Origin: Asterella californica
Taxonomy: Eukaryota; Streptophyta; Marchantiopsida; Marchantiales; Aytoniaceae
DNA length: 64,000 bases
Direction of reading: 5' to 3'
Assembly: GCA_036924285.1 (NCBI GenBank)
Contig: JAYKYS010000012.1
Location: 5,394,001-5,458,000, forward strand
Shown here piece after piece: positions 49,301 through 61,515 of the stretch. Position 1 is the stretch's first letter; the number at the start of each line of letters is the position of its first letter. The notes under the pieces were generated by a model. That model was not told the DNA's origin and searched no databases. It worked only from the letters and a program-made list of their open reading frames with translations. The translations under genes were made by a program, and so were the position numbers.

Positions 49301-50944
49301 CGACGAAGTTCTGCAACTTAGCGACATTCATTCACAGAGAAGCGATCAATCGACAGTTCACAGAATCGCTGCGACAATCAACTCGCAGATCGCTCGCAAG
49401 CAAGCGAGCAATCGCTTCCGACCCACAGATAACAACAAGCGAGCGAGCAAAAAAGATTGAAGAAGACAAAACGAGAATTCGGCTCGCAAGGAAGCGAGCG
49501 ACGAAATGAGAAAGGAGAAGGCCAAACGCAAAAGCTGCCTGTCCCGCCGAAAACACTGCAAGGTAGCAACTTTCACAAGGTAGCGACGAAACGAGAAAGG
49601 AAAAGGAGAAGGCGAAACACAAAACCTGGCTTTCCTGCAGAAAACGCTGCATGCTGGTAGTCCCGCCAAAGGCGGCCTGCCGCAGCTTTTTGAAGAGTAG
49701 TTTTAAAAAAGTCGGTTTGGCCAGCATGCCGCAGAGCGGTATATTTAACTGCGTCGGATTACACTATTACTTAGGATTCTCCCCTCGTTACAAGCCCTGT
49801 TTTCAAATATGGGGATCGTCACCACAGCGATTACCGCTAAATGAACGGCGGCGAATGACTTAGTTTCGAACTTGGCAGAATTGAAAACGGAGGTGGATCG
49901 AGTTCATAATTCCTTCTGAGGGGGACCAAGTAAAATACTGGGTTAAAACTAAACCGCTTACAGAGCTATAGCTATAGAAAACATGTTTAGGGAAGGGTTA
50001 CGAGTCATTTACGACAGTTGACAACAACTGACCATAAGACAAATAAGAGTGATTTGTAACTTGCATGTACGAAGATGCTCGATCTTTCCACTCGCAATTT
50101 ATCTGATCACAGTAGCTTTATCAGATCTTACATTCCATAGAGCTTTTCTGCTGGGAATCATGAGCTCTCCAAAATAGCAAAAGAGAGAATGTACATTCCC
50201 AAAATCCCTTTACGAAGGGATATCCTCCCCCATTCTTCACCGTCTGATGATGTTCCTTCATCAGTGAGCCCGCATTCCCACTTACACTATTCCTAATTGC
50301 ATCGACTGCAGTCTTGTGATCTGATGTATGTCGCTGGATACCAGCGGGATACACAAGATAGTCTGCTAATCTTCTCCGTCAAAACTGGACAGGTACTGGT
50401 CTACTTGCGAGGGCAGACACGTCCGATACATTGGTGGATACCTTCTGTCTATCAGATGTTGCGCTCAACGCTGCTGACGTTCCCTGAAACTACGACTTTG
50501 CTTCGAGGTTGACTGTGGCATTCACAGCATGATGGCTGCCTGTTTTACAGTACCCTAACCTCACAGCCAGTCGAATGTCGAGTTCGATCTGCCCTTTGAA
50601 CTGTAAATGCAAAGTTCAGCTGGACGAGTGTTTGCTCGTGAACGTAGATTCAACCTACTCTGCAGTATCTTTGGGTAGTGAGTGTAGACGATCCATTCGC
50701 TCTGGATGGATGAGTTGAACTGCTTTACAGTGGTGCCATTCAGTAGGCACTCAAAGTTCTTCAGCTTCTGCATGTACTCTGTGCACCTCGGGTTCTGTAG
50801 TCCAAGCGGTAGGTTTGGTAGAGGTTGAACAAAATGTTACTCGCTGTTGGGGACAGCATTCGAAGACGGGTTTGAGCTTGCTTCACCGAGTCTCGTATTA
50901 GACTTCGGACGAGCAGGGGGGTCACCCTTCAACAGCGTCGCTGT
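46400..50944. other. Spacer between the decayed ORFs and VIM
   Basis: No supportable gene is seen. 47900-48700 is AT-rich and includes an alpha-type hairpin remnant at 48114-48158. 49130-49680 is richer in GC and has internal direct repeats: AAGCAAGCGAGCAATCG at about 49153 and 49391, and an 80-bp block with GCGACGAAA and GAGAAAGG at about 49497 and 49580. The stretch just before 50945 should include the VIM 3' untranslated region. Open frames at 49332-49727 follow the direct repeats and look fortuitous. Confidence 0.45.
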
Positions 50945-53900
50945 CTACACCTCAACATCGACCTCATCAGAGACATCGTCTCCTGATAGCTCGACTACAG
51001 CGTCATCGACTTCAGTCTTCAGCTTTTTCTCCGGGGGTTCATCAGAATCATCCCCATCGTTACCTTCGTTCTCCAGGCTGCGCTGCAAACTTGTTATGAT
51101 GTCCTCCAGCTGACAGTTCACCTGTGGAAGGAAGTCTGAATCATCAAGAGGACTCCCAAGCACGAAACTAGTGACATACGCCAGGTGGTTGACTTCCAGC
51201 AAGTTTAAAATTAACTTGCCTGAGGAGATGTCATGAAATCCGTAATATCCCCCTGACAAGTCGGGCACGCCTTCCTTATCTTTTGGGTTCGGAGAGATCG
51301 CCCTCCGACAGCTTTCCTCTCGCGCATGTGCATTGACCCGGCAAATTTGGCAAGTAGGCACGCTTTGCAGAAGTTGTGTCCACAAGGCGTAGAAAGCGGC
51401 TGCTGCATCACGTTGTGGCACAGAACACAACCGAATTCTGCAACTCACACGAACGTCAATGGACCAACCAACACTCAACAGTACCACAAACATAGGAGAA
51501 CTAGCCGAGCACAGGTATCAACTTCTAGCTTCCCATAGCAAACCTTATTAACGCCATAATAAGAAGGAGACGCTCGGCTCAAACGCGGAGGTACCTCTCA
51601 GCAGCTTCTTCTTCACGCTTTTTCCCTTCTTGACAGCATTCCTCTCTCTCGGCCCTTTCTTATATCCTCCAGAGGTAATTCTACTCTCGGGTGGATCTCT
51701 AGTCCATCCCCAAGACTGTTGTTCTTCCTGGATGGAGGAAGCGATCCGGTACGTAAGTACACACACACGGCTTAATCAAGGGGTCTCATAATTATGCAAG
51801 CAAGTCGCGAGTTCCTCCGATAGTAAACCCTCCTCGGGCCGTGAGCCTTTCACGAAAGACCTTTCGAGCGGGTGTTACCTTCCAGCACCAAGCCGCTTCT
51901 TTTCGTCTATTGGTTATGTCAGTCGCCCCCTCCAGCTCCGGAATTTTGGGTAGAGGTCGAGGTCGATCTCCGTGCTCATCGCTGCAAGTGTGGGGTGTTA
52001 GTCCAGCAACTCAGAACAGACAAGATCCGATAATGGTTTCCTTGCATCGCTAATCGTTGTTATGTTCAGCGATGGAATGTCACAGAAAGGGGAGACGAAG
52101 GGATACAGCACAGAATAAGTGGCAGACTGTACCTCAGCCATGGGGCAGGCTCGTTGTCACACCTCACAAATAAGTACCTGCAGACCTTGAATCCCTGTCG
52201 TCAAGAGAAGAAACAGACTACCATTTAATTCCCGCGACAGGCGCGGATTACTGGCAGGTCAATTAGGAGCCGAAAGCCTTCTGTATTCACGCGTACAGCA
52301 TATGGAAGAAAATGCAATCTGTGAGTGGTTCCAGACCTGAATCCCCTTCTTCCTCCAGCACATCTCGATCCTGTAGACGCCATCATATCGGACGCATTTC
52401 TCTCCAGGTGCATACGAAGACCGCTTCTCCTTATGGGATCTGTTCGGTGGATCAGAGCGATTAAAAGTGTAGGAGTTGAAGCGCTCAGAGAAAAATCTAC
52501 AGTCTTGCCACTAAATCTTGACTTCCCACTATCAGTACTAGTACTAGTACTGATACTGCTAGTACTAGTACAATACAGTCTTGCCACTCTTGGACGCTAA
52601 TACAACTAATGACCATGGGCTGTGAATGAGATCCCATGAAGCTATGAAGAGCATGAGGAGCTGGAACAAGACAGATTAGAATGTAAGATGTACAACATAA
52701 TCTCGAACACGTTGTCTCAACGACATTCCCACACTCACCGCACTACACGGACGGGATATCCTTCACGGCAACTGACTCGCAACGCTTCGTTCGACTTGTC
52801 GAAGGCTTGATCAAACGACTGAGATTTGTTCGTGCGCTTGTTCCCGCTCAGGTCCCTTCCTCCGCTGCGGTCGGTTCCATCTCATTGGCCACGTTCAGAG
52901 TGAGGGGAACACACAGCACGAAAAGGTGGTCAAACCCACCTTGGCAAACAAAGAGGAAAGAAAAAGGGGACAAGCCCCCCAAAAATCTATGTTCGTTTCG
53001 CTATCTGTTATATCTTATTAGCTTATCGTAGCTGCTGTGTACTAATTCCTCCCCTCCTAGCTGCGAAAATCATCGCAACTACTCTATTCTGTACCACCTC
53101 CTATTAGATATGAAAATCATCGTAACATCTCTACTCTCTATCGACTCCGCTAGTGTGCTCTGCAATGCGACACAAATCTTTTTCAGTGCAATTATAAGAA
53201 ATTGATCTCATAATCGCAGCATCTTATAATTCCAATTCTCTCCTCTGTATTGCCTCCGCCAGTGATCTGTGCAATGCAACACTAATTTTTTACAGTGCGA
53301 TTATGAGATCATAATCGCAACGCTCTCCTCTGTATCGACTCCGCTAATGATCTCCGGAATGGAATACTAATCTTATATCATCTCTCTTAGTCATCTCTGC
53401 AATGCGACACTAATCTTTTATAATCTTTTACATAGGATTATAATCACAAGTGCTCTCCTCTCTACCCCCACCGCAAGTGATCTCCACACTACGACACCAA
53501 TCTTCTGTAAAGGATCATAAGCGCAACTACTCTCCTCGGGGGCTTGTCCCCTTCGCTGGAAAAGCCCCCGAATGTAGATATCTGTACATGCTTTCTTGCT
53601 ACTAGAATGCAAGGATGAACATCAAACAAACTCACGCCGAATATAACTTTGGGGGTAGAGTAGGCTTGCAGGGTATCGGACTTTTACCTTCCGGTATAGA
53701 GAAACCATTCTCCGTGATCCTCATCATCTTGGTAGCCCCCAGATAGACAAACAGACTGAGCACCTAGATTAGACTGACCAGCAATGCCTGCAACATGCGG
53801 CAAGTGAGCCCCCCACTGCCTGCAGTCCATACGGTCGGCCCAGCTCTCACCGACGAGGACGCCCTGGCCACGCTGCGGGTCATTTTCGGCCGTAATGGGG

Positions 53901-54887
53901 CCAAAATGATCAGGCCGCACGGTCACGAATATTTTTCCGCTGGCGGCATTGGCTTTGCCGGTCTTGACGGCTCTCTCGCTCGTGAAACATTTATCGGGCC
54001 GATTCTCATTTGCGATGTGTTGGTAAGGCTTGGGAGGGCCTTGGGGTTTAACAGACGAGGCAGATGACGCAGCCGATTTGGCTGCCAAGGCTGCTAGTCG
54101 GATGGCAGTTACCAAAGCAGCATTGATACGCGGCTGACTTCGCATCGAGCTCGGGATTGGAGTCCGGCAATGCGGACAGTTCGGATTTCCCCCAGAAACT
54201 ACCCTCTGGAAGCACTTCAAGCAAGAATTGTGCCCACATGGTGTCTGCAGGCAGCGTAGCGTCCCCCCCGACGCATCAGTATCTACTACGAGATAAAACC
54301 GTTCTCTCTCTCACTATCTCTCGCTCGATGAATAGCAAAAGAGAAACACCGAGATAGCGAGATAGCATTAGGAACAGGAAAACGTGAAAACGGAACACCA
54401 TATTTCATGAAGACAGACAACCTATACTTACAGTGACAGGACGGTCGACAAGATTAAGACAAATCATACACTTCAGACTTTCGTTGAGCTGGTCCATTGT
54501 TTCGTTTTTCTTTGTTTTGCCCGGCCCTTCCTTCGGTGTGCCTCCATCTCCATTCTCGATGAAGCTCTGGAAGGCCGTTGGGCAGTGCAGATTCATTATT
54601 TTTCTGGCCTTCTCCTCTTCTGTCAGTGACGAATCCGCTTGAATCACTCGGACCTGGGCGACGATACCGTTCTCGGTTCCCGCAGTTCCAGCTGGTCCAG
54701 GAAGAACTGTCCCTGGCTCGCAGTCTACGCACCTCCATTCACCATCTGGAGCCTTCTCGAGTGGAGGGATCAGGCACTCCATGTGCCAGCCACTACCACA
54801 CCCATCGCAGAGCAGCACTCGATGGTTTGGAGGCACTACCTTGCAGACCATGCAAGGGCCATCAAGAGTCTCACAAGGCATCTGCAT
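50945..54887 (-). CDS. VIM1/ORTH: VIM/ORTHRUS-type E3 ubiquitin ligase, methylcytosine-binding
   Basis: Nine coding exons on the minus strand: 54432-54887, 53688-54244, 52739-52864, 52337-52439, 52133-52194, 51879-51981, 51595-51727, 51220-51437, 50945-51121. Phases agree and give 644 residues, close to plant VIM proteins. Domain order: PHD finger (residues 12-57, CMVC, CDGCGSGWHMEC, WRCVDC), RING 1 (about 140-180, CMIC, PCGHNSCLKCF, CPHC), SRA/YDG (about 250-430, GVLVGESW, VRYDGVYRIE), RING 2 (about 515-575, CVLC, PCGHNFCKACL, CPTC), and an acidic C-terminal tail. The family binds hemimethylated CG through SRA and ubiquitinates histone H3 to help MET1 maintain CG methylation in the nucleus. 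All zinc ligands I checked are present. Introns are GT-AG except the last, which is GC-AG. The join of exons 7 and 8 rests on frame and family fit. Which VIM/ORTH paralogue it is cannot be told here. Confidence 0.95.
51122..51219 (-). other. GC-AG intron in the VIM gene
   Basis: The donor reads CAG|GCAAGT and the acceptor CCTTCCACAG|GTGAAC. Using GC keeps the frame (TSPQ then VNCQLEDI). Read-through would end translation two codons later. The remaining donor bases match the consensus fully, as is usual for GC introns. Confidence 0.85.
52525..52575. repeat. AGTACT-rich palindromic microsatellite
   Basis: AGTACTAGTACTAGTACTG at about 52530 is followed by CTAGTACTAGTACAATAC. The tract is largely self-complementary and lies in the VIM intron 52440-52738. 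Confidence 0.75.
52966..53551. mobile_element. Inverted-repeat-bounded tandem array in a VIM intron
   Basis: GGGGACAAGCCCCC at 52966-52979 is exactly complementary to GGGGGCTTGTCCCC at 53538-53551. Between them lie four or five diverged units of roughly 90-130 bases. Each has an ACTCTCCTCTGTATCGACTC-like block, AGTGATCTCTGCAATGCGAC, ACTAATCTTTTA and GATTATGAGATCATAATCGC. The structure sits inside the intron 52865-53687. It resembles a MITE with internal repeats; I could not confirm a target-site duplication. Confidence 0.5.
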
Positions 54888-56442
54888 CTTGCAGATTATC
54901 TCAGAATGGGAGTCAGGGTCTCAGAAGTCCAGCTCCAGGCCAAGAATATCTAAGTCTATCCACCCACCTCCGTTTCCTGGTGACTTTCTTCTTCACTCGA
55001 ATTTCTCAAAGGCCTAGGTTCTCCCCAATTGAAATCAGAGTCTGTTGTCTGTACCTGGACCAGCCTGAGGCCATGCGATATCAATAACAAGCAGGGACAG
55101 CGGTCTAAAAGGCAATTCCAACCCCAGAGAGGTACGGCAACGAGGAACTTCGAAGTTTAGAGCTAAGACTGTACTCGATGCCTACCGATGCTTCAGCGTC
55201 CTTACGAGCTCAGGACTGAGGTTCTTTCTAACCCAACGGGCTCCATCAAACACCGAATGTATCACGTGATTGACTTGTCTTCGTCGTACATTTCTGACTT
55301 GTCTACATGAACGAGGTGGTGTCGCAGATACAAGGCAGTCTTCTAGCGACGGCCAGGTCCAGGAGTTCCAGCAATTCAACAACTCAGAGTTCCAGCTGCG
55401 AAACTTCAGTGACTCTCAAGATCACCTCGACGTTAGTCTGCGGACTTAACAGGAATTGCTCTGTCTCTTGTTCCTCTGTAATGTGCTAGAACTGACCAGC
55501 TGCCGGGGGTCCGAAGAAAAGAGCTCCTTCCTGTTATGATGAGCCAAGAAGCTGCATTTTGGAGCATCCGTCAACCAGAACAGAGCCTGGTCGACCTTGA
55601 TGAGCACAACGGGTGGACAATTCTGCGTAGGAGCACTACCTCTTCAAGTTGAGTACACCAACATCTGACAATCCGGGAACGTCCGCAGATAGCTCCAGTA
55701 GAAGAAAGCACACAACAGATGCCCGTGATAAAGGAGTCGACAAGTGTTCCCACTGCTGCAACTCCCCCAAAACGCCTCCCAAGGATTTCCAGCTGCAAGT
55801 GATCGACTATCCAGGAGGATCTATTGCAAGTGCTACCATAGTAGCTGGGGCCTTCCCGCGAACTGAAACTGTGAGGGAGTTCCGTTGGCGCGAAAATTCA
55901 GATCTACTTGTACTTTTTGCGAACGCCAAAGAGTTCCCTCTCTCCGTCGATCCAATTGAAACCCATAACTGACTTTCTGGCAACAGGAAGCAATCTTTGC
56001 AGATCTTTTACAACCTCAGACTCGTTCATCTCGAGAGAAGGAGTGATGCCCCGGTGCCGGATATTCGGGATAAGTGAAACACCACTCCCACCCAACCGGC
56101 GGCACTCTACCGGGCCAGCCTGGAACATTTGAGTCTCGGCCAACCGAACGAGTCTTGGTACACACCTCACTTGAGTCACTTCCTGTTCTACTCCTAGTTT
56201 AGAAGGAAAAACAGGAAGCTCGCCGAGCCGCCATCGTAAAGCTGAGGGTGTCCGAAGCATACGAGCCCCTCACTGGCCTCAGCTTCACAGCTCCAGGTAC
56301 ACATCTCTCTTCCAGTTCTAGTTAGAAGGAGAACAAAAGCGAGTCGAGCCGCCGCCGTAAAGCTGTGGGGTTCTAAGCCTAGATTCCCTCAGCTTTACAG
56401 ACTCCACACCAAGGCTCGGGAGTACCTGACGTTTAGTCTTGA

Positions 56443-56542
56443 AATTCCGATCATTCTTTTAATTTCTGGAACTGCAAGAACACTTTTGGAGAATTTCCGA
56501 TCATTCTTTTAATTTCAGGAATTGCAAAATCACTTCTGAAAA
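56443..56542. repeat. 50-bp tandem duplication
   Basis: TTCCGATCATTCTTTTAATT occurs twice, 50 bases apart (56446 and 56496). Both copies continue TTCWGGAAYTGCAARAWCAC. Confidence 0.85.
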
Positions 56543-56736
56543 TTTCGCGAAAACATGTTCCATGCATGTAAATTGATTACGTTTTCCGATCAAGAATCAT
56601 CTTTATATTCTCATCCGGATAAGTACCGTTTGCCGCAAAATTTCTTCCAGTGTGGACTCGTAGCCGCATGTAGCTTCACTGCCCCGTCGTCTTTGTCTCT
56701 GTTACGAGAGGAGGAATGTGATAGGGGCCCCAATCA

Positions 56737-56790
56737 TCAACCGTAAATGGTTACGGCGTGTGGAACTTTTCATGGTTACGAGCCGTAAAT
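56737..56790. repeat. CCGTAAA-GGTTACGG dispersed repeat, copy 1
   Basis: CAACCGTAAATGGTTACGGC, then GAAC-TTTTCATGGTTACGA, then GCCGTAAA. This matches 59828-59883 in the same order and direction. Its start is nearly palindromic. Confidence 0.6.
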
Positions 56791-57182
56791 TTATGGATCA
56801 CCAATGGAGATGCCTGTAAAAGGATTTATTACCGCGGCTTGAACTCGTCTCTGGGCTCTAGTTTTCATTTTAATTCGAAATTTCCCGATTCGATTTTAAC
56901 GCATAGCTATATGTAGACGTCCGGAAAGGAAGTGGAGGATTTTTTGTCGTATTGGCAAACGGTTAAGACGAGGAAGGACGGAGGAGTGACTGTGAAAGGA
57001 AACAGAAAGAATGGAGATATAAATCCGGATAAATCACTACGCATAACAACGCAATTCCAGTTGCAAGGGTAACTCGTTAGTTACACTCTAATGATATCAG
57101 GCATTAGAGCATCACAGAACCAAAACCATCACAAGTTCTAGGCATGCATATTCACCTTCTTCCATGTACAGTTTCCTTGCTT

Positions 57183-57279
57183 ATTCACCTCCTCCGTCGA
57201 AAGATGGAGGAGGTGAATATGCAAAGATTTAATTTAATATCTAACCTTTCTTGCCGGAAAGGTTAGGTATTAAATTAAA
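57183..57279. repeat. Adjacent paired hairpins (alpha then beta)
   Basis: Alpha arms ATTCACCTCCTCC (57183-57195) and GGAGGAGGTGAAT (57206-57218) pair perfectly. Ten bases later beta arms 57228-57250 (ending ATCTAACCTTTC) and 57257-57279 (starting GAAAGGTTAGGT) pair over 23 bases with one mismatch. This is the best-preserved pair in the window. A second, decayed alpha copy lies at about 57569-57605. Confidence 0.75.
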
Positions 57280-58644
57280 CCTAATGTACATGAGTGGATT
57301 AATGAGCAGTGTGTCCCGGACTTATGCATTTCGAAGCGCGGCACTGGGGTCAAGGTTTAGGGGTACTGGGGTCAAGGTTTATGGGTTATCTCTTATTCTC
57401 TCTGTGTTTCTATATATTTCTAAAAATAAAAATTTTAATTAATAATTAATAATTATTCACTAATTAAAATAATCTCGCTGCGCTTCCCTCGCGACCTTGC
57501 CCTTGCCCGCCTCTTCGCACTTTCCCCGGTTGTCCGTTTCTCTTCCCTCGCGAAGTGTACAGTTTTGGTGCTTATTCACCTTCTTCCGAGTTAGGAAGCA
57601 AGAGAATATGATTTAATTTTCCTGTCTATTGTTTCCAGCTTCCTACGTATGTATCATTGGAAGCTCACTTCAGTTCCTCTCCTTAAGGGTTATGTCAATC
57701 ATCCAGTTTGACATAACATTTTTATTTACAAATATTTTAATATATTATTTAAACTTAATACAAAAAATATTTAACATTTAAAAAATCAATATCAACAAAG
57801 AGACAACTGTTCCCCAGAAGTTCATGTTGTATGCATATTTACTTAACGTTATCCATCTAAGATCTTTTATAGCAAGTAAACACAAAATTTACAGATCACC
57901 AGCCGTAATGGTAACCTAAGATTTTTACATTTAAAGAGTGTTAATTTAGAATTTTCAGCCAGTACTCTTCGTTTGCAAACGAGTGTTACGATCACGAACA
58001 AGAGTTTCTCGGAGGCTCGTAGAAAAATTTCATGGGTGTTTCTTATTGCAATTTTTATAATTAGGCTATAACATTTTGAAAATAAAGCTGTGTAGACAAA
58101 TACTTAATTTTAATTTTTGAAATAAATCTATTAAGTTTTCAAATTATTAATTTTTTATTTATTGTTTTAAATAAATAAAAATCAATTCACAAATATAATA
58201 GTAAGCGATTCATAGCTCTACATAAAGCTGCATTTCATTAAACTCGGATGTTTTTTTTCTGGATGTTAGAGAATCTTTTATTAACCTACTAAGATGTTGT
58301 TATTGTAAATTTATATCTACAAACTTACAGCGATTAATGTCCACGCATTATGTATAGTAAAATATTTCATTTGCTAAAAGTTTAATAAAAGTCTACATAA
58401 CAACTGTGTAACTATAATTAACACTATGAATGCAATGTAACCGGTCCACGGTACTTATGTACTTCGGCCCCTGCATAAAAGCACCGCTTTGGATGCATAT
58501 GTACATCTCTGTGATCTCCTTTTTGTAACTTTTTGTTTATATACATCCATGTATGAATGAGGTGTTTAACAATATATTGTCATACATTTTTTGATGGTGT
58601 TTTCTCAAACCGAGGTAATTTTTCTTTTTTCTATTTGTGAAGTC

Positions 58645-58739
58645 TGCATATTCACTCTCTCAATCTTGAAATGGAAGGCAGTAAACTCATTAATTTATTT
58701 ATCTTATTCTTCATCGAGAAGAGTTAGATAATAAAATAA
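58645..58739. repeat. Decayed paired hairpins (alpha then beta)
   Basis: GCATATTCACTCTCTC with a degraded partner (alpha) is followed by TTATTTATCTTATTCTTC and GAAGAGTTAGATAATAAA (beta). The order matches 57183-57279. Confidence 0.5.
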
Positions 58740-59827
58740 TCTCTATTCGAAAATTAATTTCCATTCGATACCCAAAATCACGGTCTTGTAGTTTCGGAAG
58801 CGTGCTATGATTATATTTTGGAATCTGTCTATAACTCTCGTTTGCTTATTATTAATATGTATTAAAGTAGTCAGTATTAATATTATAACAACATTATAAT
58901 TTTTTAAAAGAAATAAATATAAGCAATAATCCTCAAATTTTAGTGCATGCTTCATAGGCAGATTAAAGGGGTTTTACCAAAACACAAAGAGTATGCATAC
59001 CGTCTCTCCGAGGAGTCAATAATTTTATATAGACGAGATACTGCACACGGCATATTAGAGAACAAACACAATAAACCGTCTCTAAGAATTTCCATTCTAT
59101 TATAGCGTCTCTCTTCTTGTACGCGTATTTTTTGCAGTGAACTTGAGATGCATATTTGAGAAAATCCTAAAAGTATAATTTAGTTATTTTCACTTACTCC
59201 CGTAACAAAACTTACAGTTTTTTAGGTTTCATTCCAAAAAACATATTGTCTACGGAATACCTCTTGGCCCTCTTTTCATTTTACTGTCGATGCTTGAAAC
59301 CCCTTATACATGTGGACAGTGCACTAATACTGGACATGCCTTCACATACGACAATTTTACATTCATTATTTCCGACCGTACTGAATTGATCTGATCCAAA
59401 CAATCTGCTCTCTTACGTGCTAAAACTAACTCCCTCCGCTTTTCTATATAACGATTTAATTATAAAAACTGAAATTTATATTTAAATTGAGTAATCTCAA
59501 TTTAGAATTTAAATTTAGTACTCTAAATGTAGAAATATAATTTATCTTGTCAACTATACTTAATGGTTAATGGTAGATGTTGTTACGCATGCTTATTGCA
59601 ACTAATGAGTTTTCTGAAAAATAATCTCTTTCAAAATCAGTTGTGACTTACGGCTAATTACCTGCAATAATTTTAGGATTATATTCTCTTTTTCTTTTTC
59701 TTTTTCTCCCGCTCATACACTCTTGGGATGCATCTTTGTGTCCTCAGTTTTTCTTTTCGTTTTTCCTTCTTTTCTTGAGTCGTATTTTTCTTAAGAAAGA
59801 TCCTGTTTCACTGTGCCGCTTAAACAA

Positions 59828-59883
59828 CAACCGTAAACGGTTACGGCCATACAAACTGTTATGGTTGTGAAGTCGTAAACCAG
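59828..59883. repeat. CCGTAAA-GGTTACGG dispersed repeat, copy 2
   Basis: CAACCGTAAACGGTTACGGC, then AAACTGTTATGGTTGTGAAG, then TCGTAAA. It aligns with 56737-56790. Confidence 0.6.
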
Positions 59884-61417
59884 CGATCAGAGTAGTAAAA
59901 GTTGAATGGTCTCTGGCAGTAAGTCCCTAGTTTACACTGCAGTTCAAAATTTCACGATTCTAGTTTTCTGCACTTCTTGTATACTCTGACAGTGTCTCAC
60001 ATTTTCTGTTTACGGTAGACTTCTTGGCCGTCTCTCCTTGGATTACTGTAGCCTTCTCAAGAGAGAGCCCAGAGACGTGGCTTCCCCCGAGGCACTAGAT
60101 GACAACCGTCGTGCAGTGCAGTCTCTCAGATCGCCTGATGTGCAATATCTCCCTTGGATCTTACGATTCTACGTACAACTGAAAATTATAAATGAAAGTT
60201 ATGAGCGGACCGAATTATGAAGTAGGTAAGAGTTAACCTTGAGCATGAAAGAGAATATCCTTTATTTTCCTCCCAATGTATTTTGAGCTTAAAAACAAAA
60301 TTCTTTCTTTCCAGAAAAACTATAACATTTTTCATCAGTGTGTTTTGAGATGAATCAAAACTTGTAAAGCTGGTGAATAGCTTTAAGTTGATTGATTTCA
60401 CCGAAGATCAATTTCTCAAGTGGTTTAACCAACAATCCTTTAAGAGAAAGGTCGTGGGTTCAGTCTCTTGCGGGCATGGTTGAAGATGCATGCTGCTGTA
60501 AACTGTTAATGAAGCTTACGGTCTGAGTCCCGCTGTGGTGGACTTACATGGGCAGTCTCATGGTCCTCGAATATCTCAAGTGACAAATAACGTTATTTAT
60601 CATTTTATTATCATAGATTCCAAATTGAGATGAAAGACGTTTTCAAATAGTTTTCAGTATAATGCTTAAATTTATCAGTTTTTCGAAAATAAACTCACAA
60701 AACAAAATCTGTTGGGTCACCCGGAGCACTTGTAATCATACGCTCATTTTCTAATCGTGATCACAAACAATTTTGAAAATTATTTTTCATACATTTTTAT
60801 TTAGATTTTTAATATATTAAATTAGATATTCAACATTGCAAGTTTCATGATTTAACGTACACACGACACATAACACTAGAAATGAAAATTAAAAACTAAT
60901 TAAAAACATAATAACATAAATCAAAACTTTGTCTTCGTTCGGTCGTGTAGTAACGTACACACGACTAACGTACGTTATAATTACTTCTTTAATCATCATC
61001 GTACACAGTTTAAAAACATTTCTCTTTCTGACTTGTTTCATTGTCTTTTAATGTTTACTGTCCGATGTCAGATTGAAGTACAACCTCCTGCGATGTGACT
61101 AGGCTTTCTATTTTATGACTGATGTTTCAGAAGGCCAGCTACGGCCGTGACTATCCGATCAGCATAGGGTTACAGCTGACCGGATTGCAGGCAAATGACT
61201 CATCGATAAACGTTCTACCGGTTTCTCAAATTTACCCGTTCAAATTTCACTATGCTTTTTTTACGGGCCGGCTTTCATGCACGAGTCAAAGCTAATCTCG
61301 TAAACTAACATAGGGATATTCGTTAGCGATTTATTCGTATCTATCTTCTTCTTCTTCTTTTTTTTTAATGATTTTATTCATCATTCGTGCTACTGTTTTA
61401 CTTCTTTTCTCCATGAC

Positions 61418-61515
61418 CGTCTGTTCAGTTACAAAACAATAATCTTCTTATCTGTTATGCATAAATCGTCTGTTCAGTTACAAAACAATAATCTTCTTAT
61501 CTGTTATGCATGCTT
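61418..61515. repeat. 49-bp tandem duplication
   Basis: CGTCTGTTCAGTTACAAAAC begins at 61418 and 61467. Both copies run through AATAATCTTCTTATCTGTTA and TGCAT. Related blocks (GTCTGTTTTGTGTCACAACAATAATCC-like) recur at about 63175 and 63228. Confidence 0.85.

Larger units (their letters stand above)
54888..57140. other. VIM upstream region, no gene resolved
   Basis: VIM promoter and 5' untranslated sequence should lie at the left. Several short open pieces on both strands between 55180 and 56260 end at plausible splice sites (for example minus 55192-55300, RWVRKNLSPELVRTLKH followed by GTAGGC), but I could not join them or recognise a family. A 50-bp duplication and a looser roughly 136-bp duplication (about 56170-56395, AGCCGCCATCGTAAAGCTG and AGCCGCCGCCGTAAAGCTG) are present. 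Confidence 0.4.

Noticed and set aside
49332..49727. 131-residue minus-strand frame
   Set aside because: It is made largely of an internal direct repeat, and neighbouring frames are equally open.
55571..56260. A second gene upstream of VIM
   Set aside because: Open pieces on both strands conflict with each other and could not be joined; the evidence is too weak to call.
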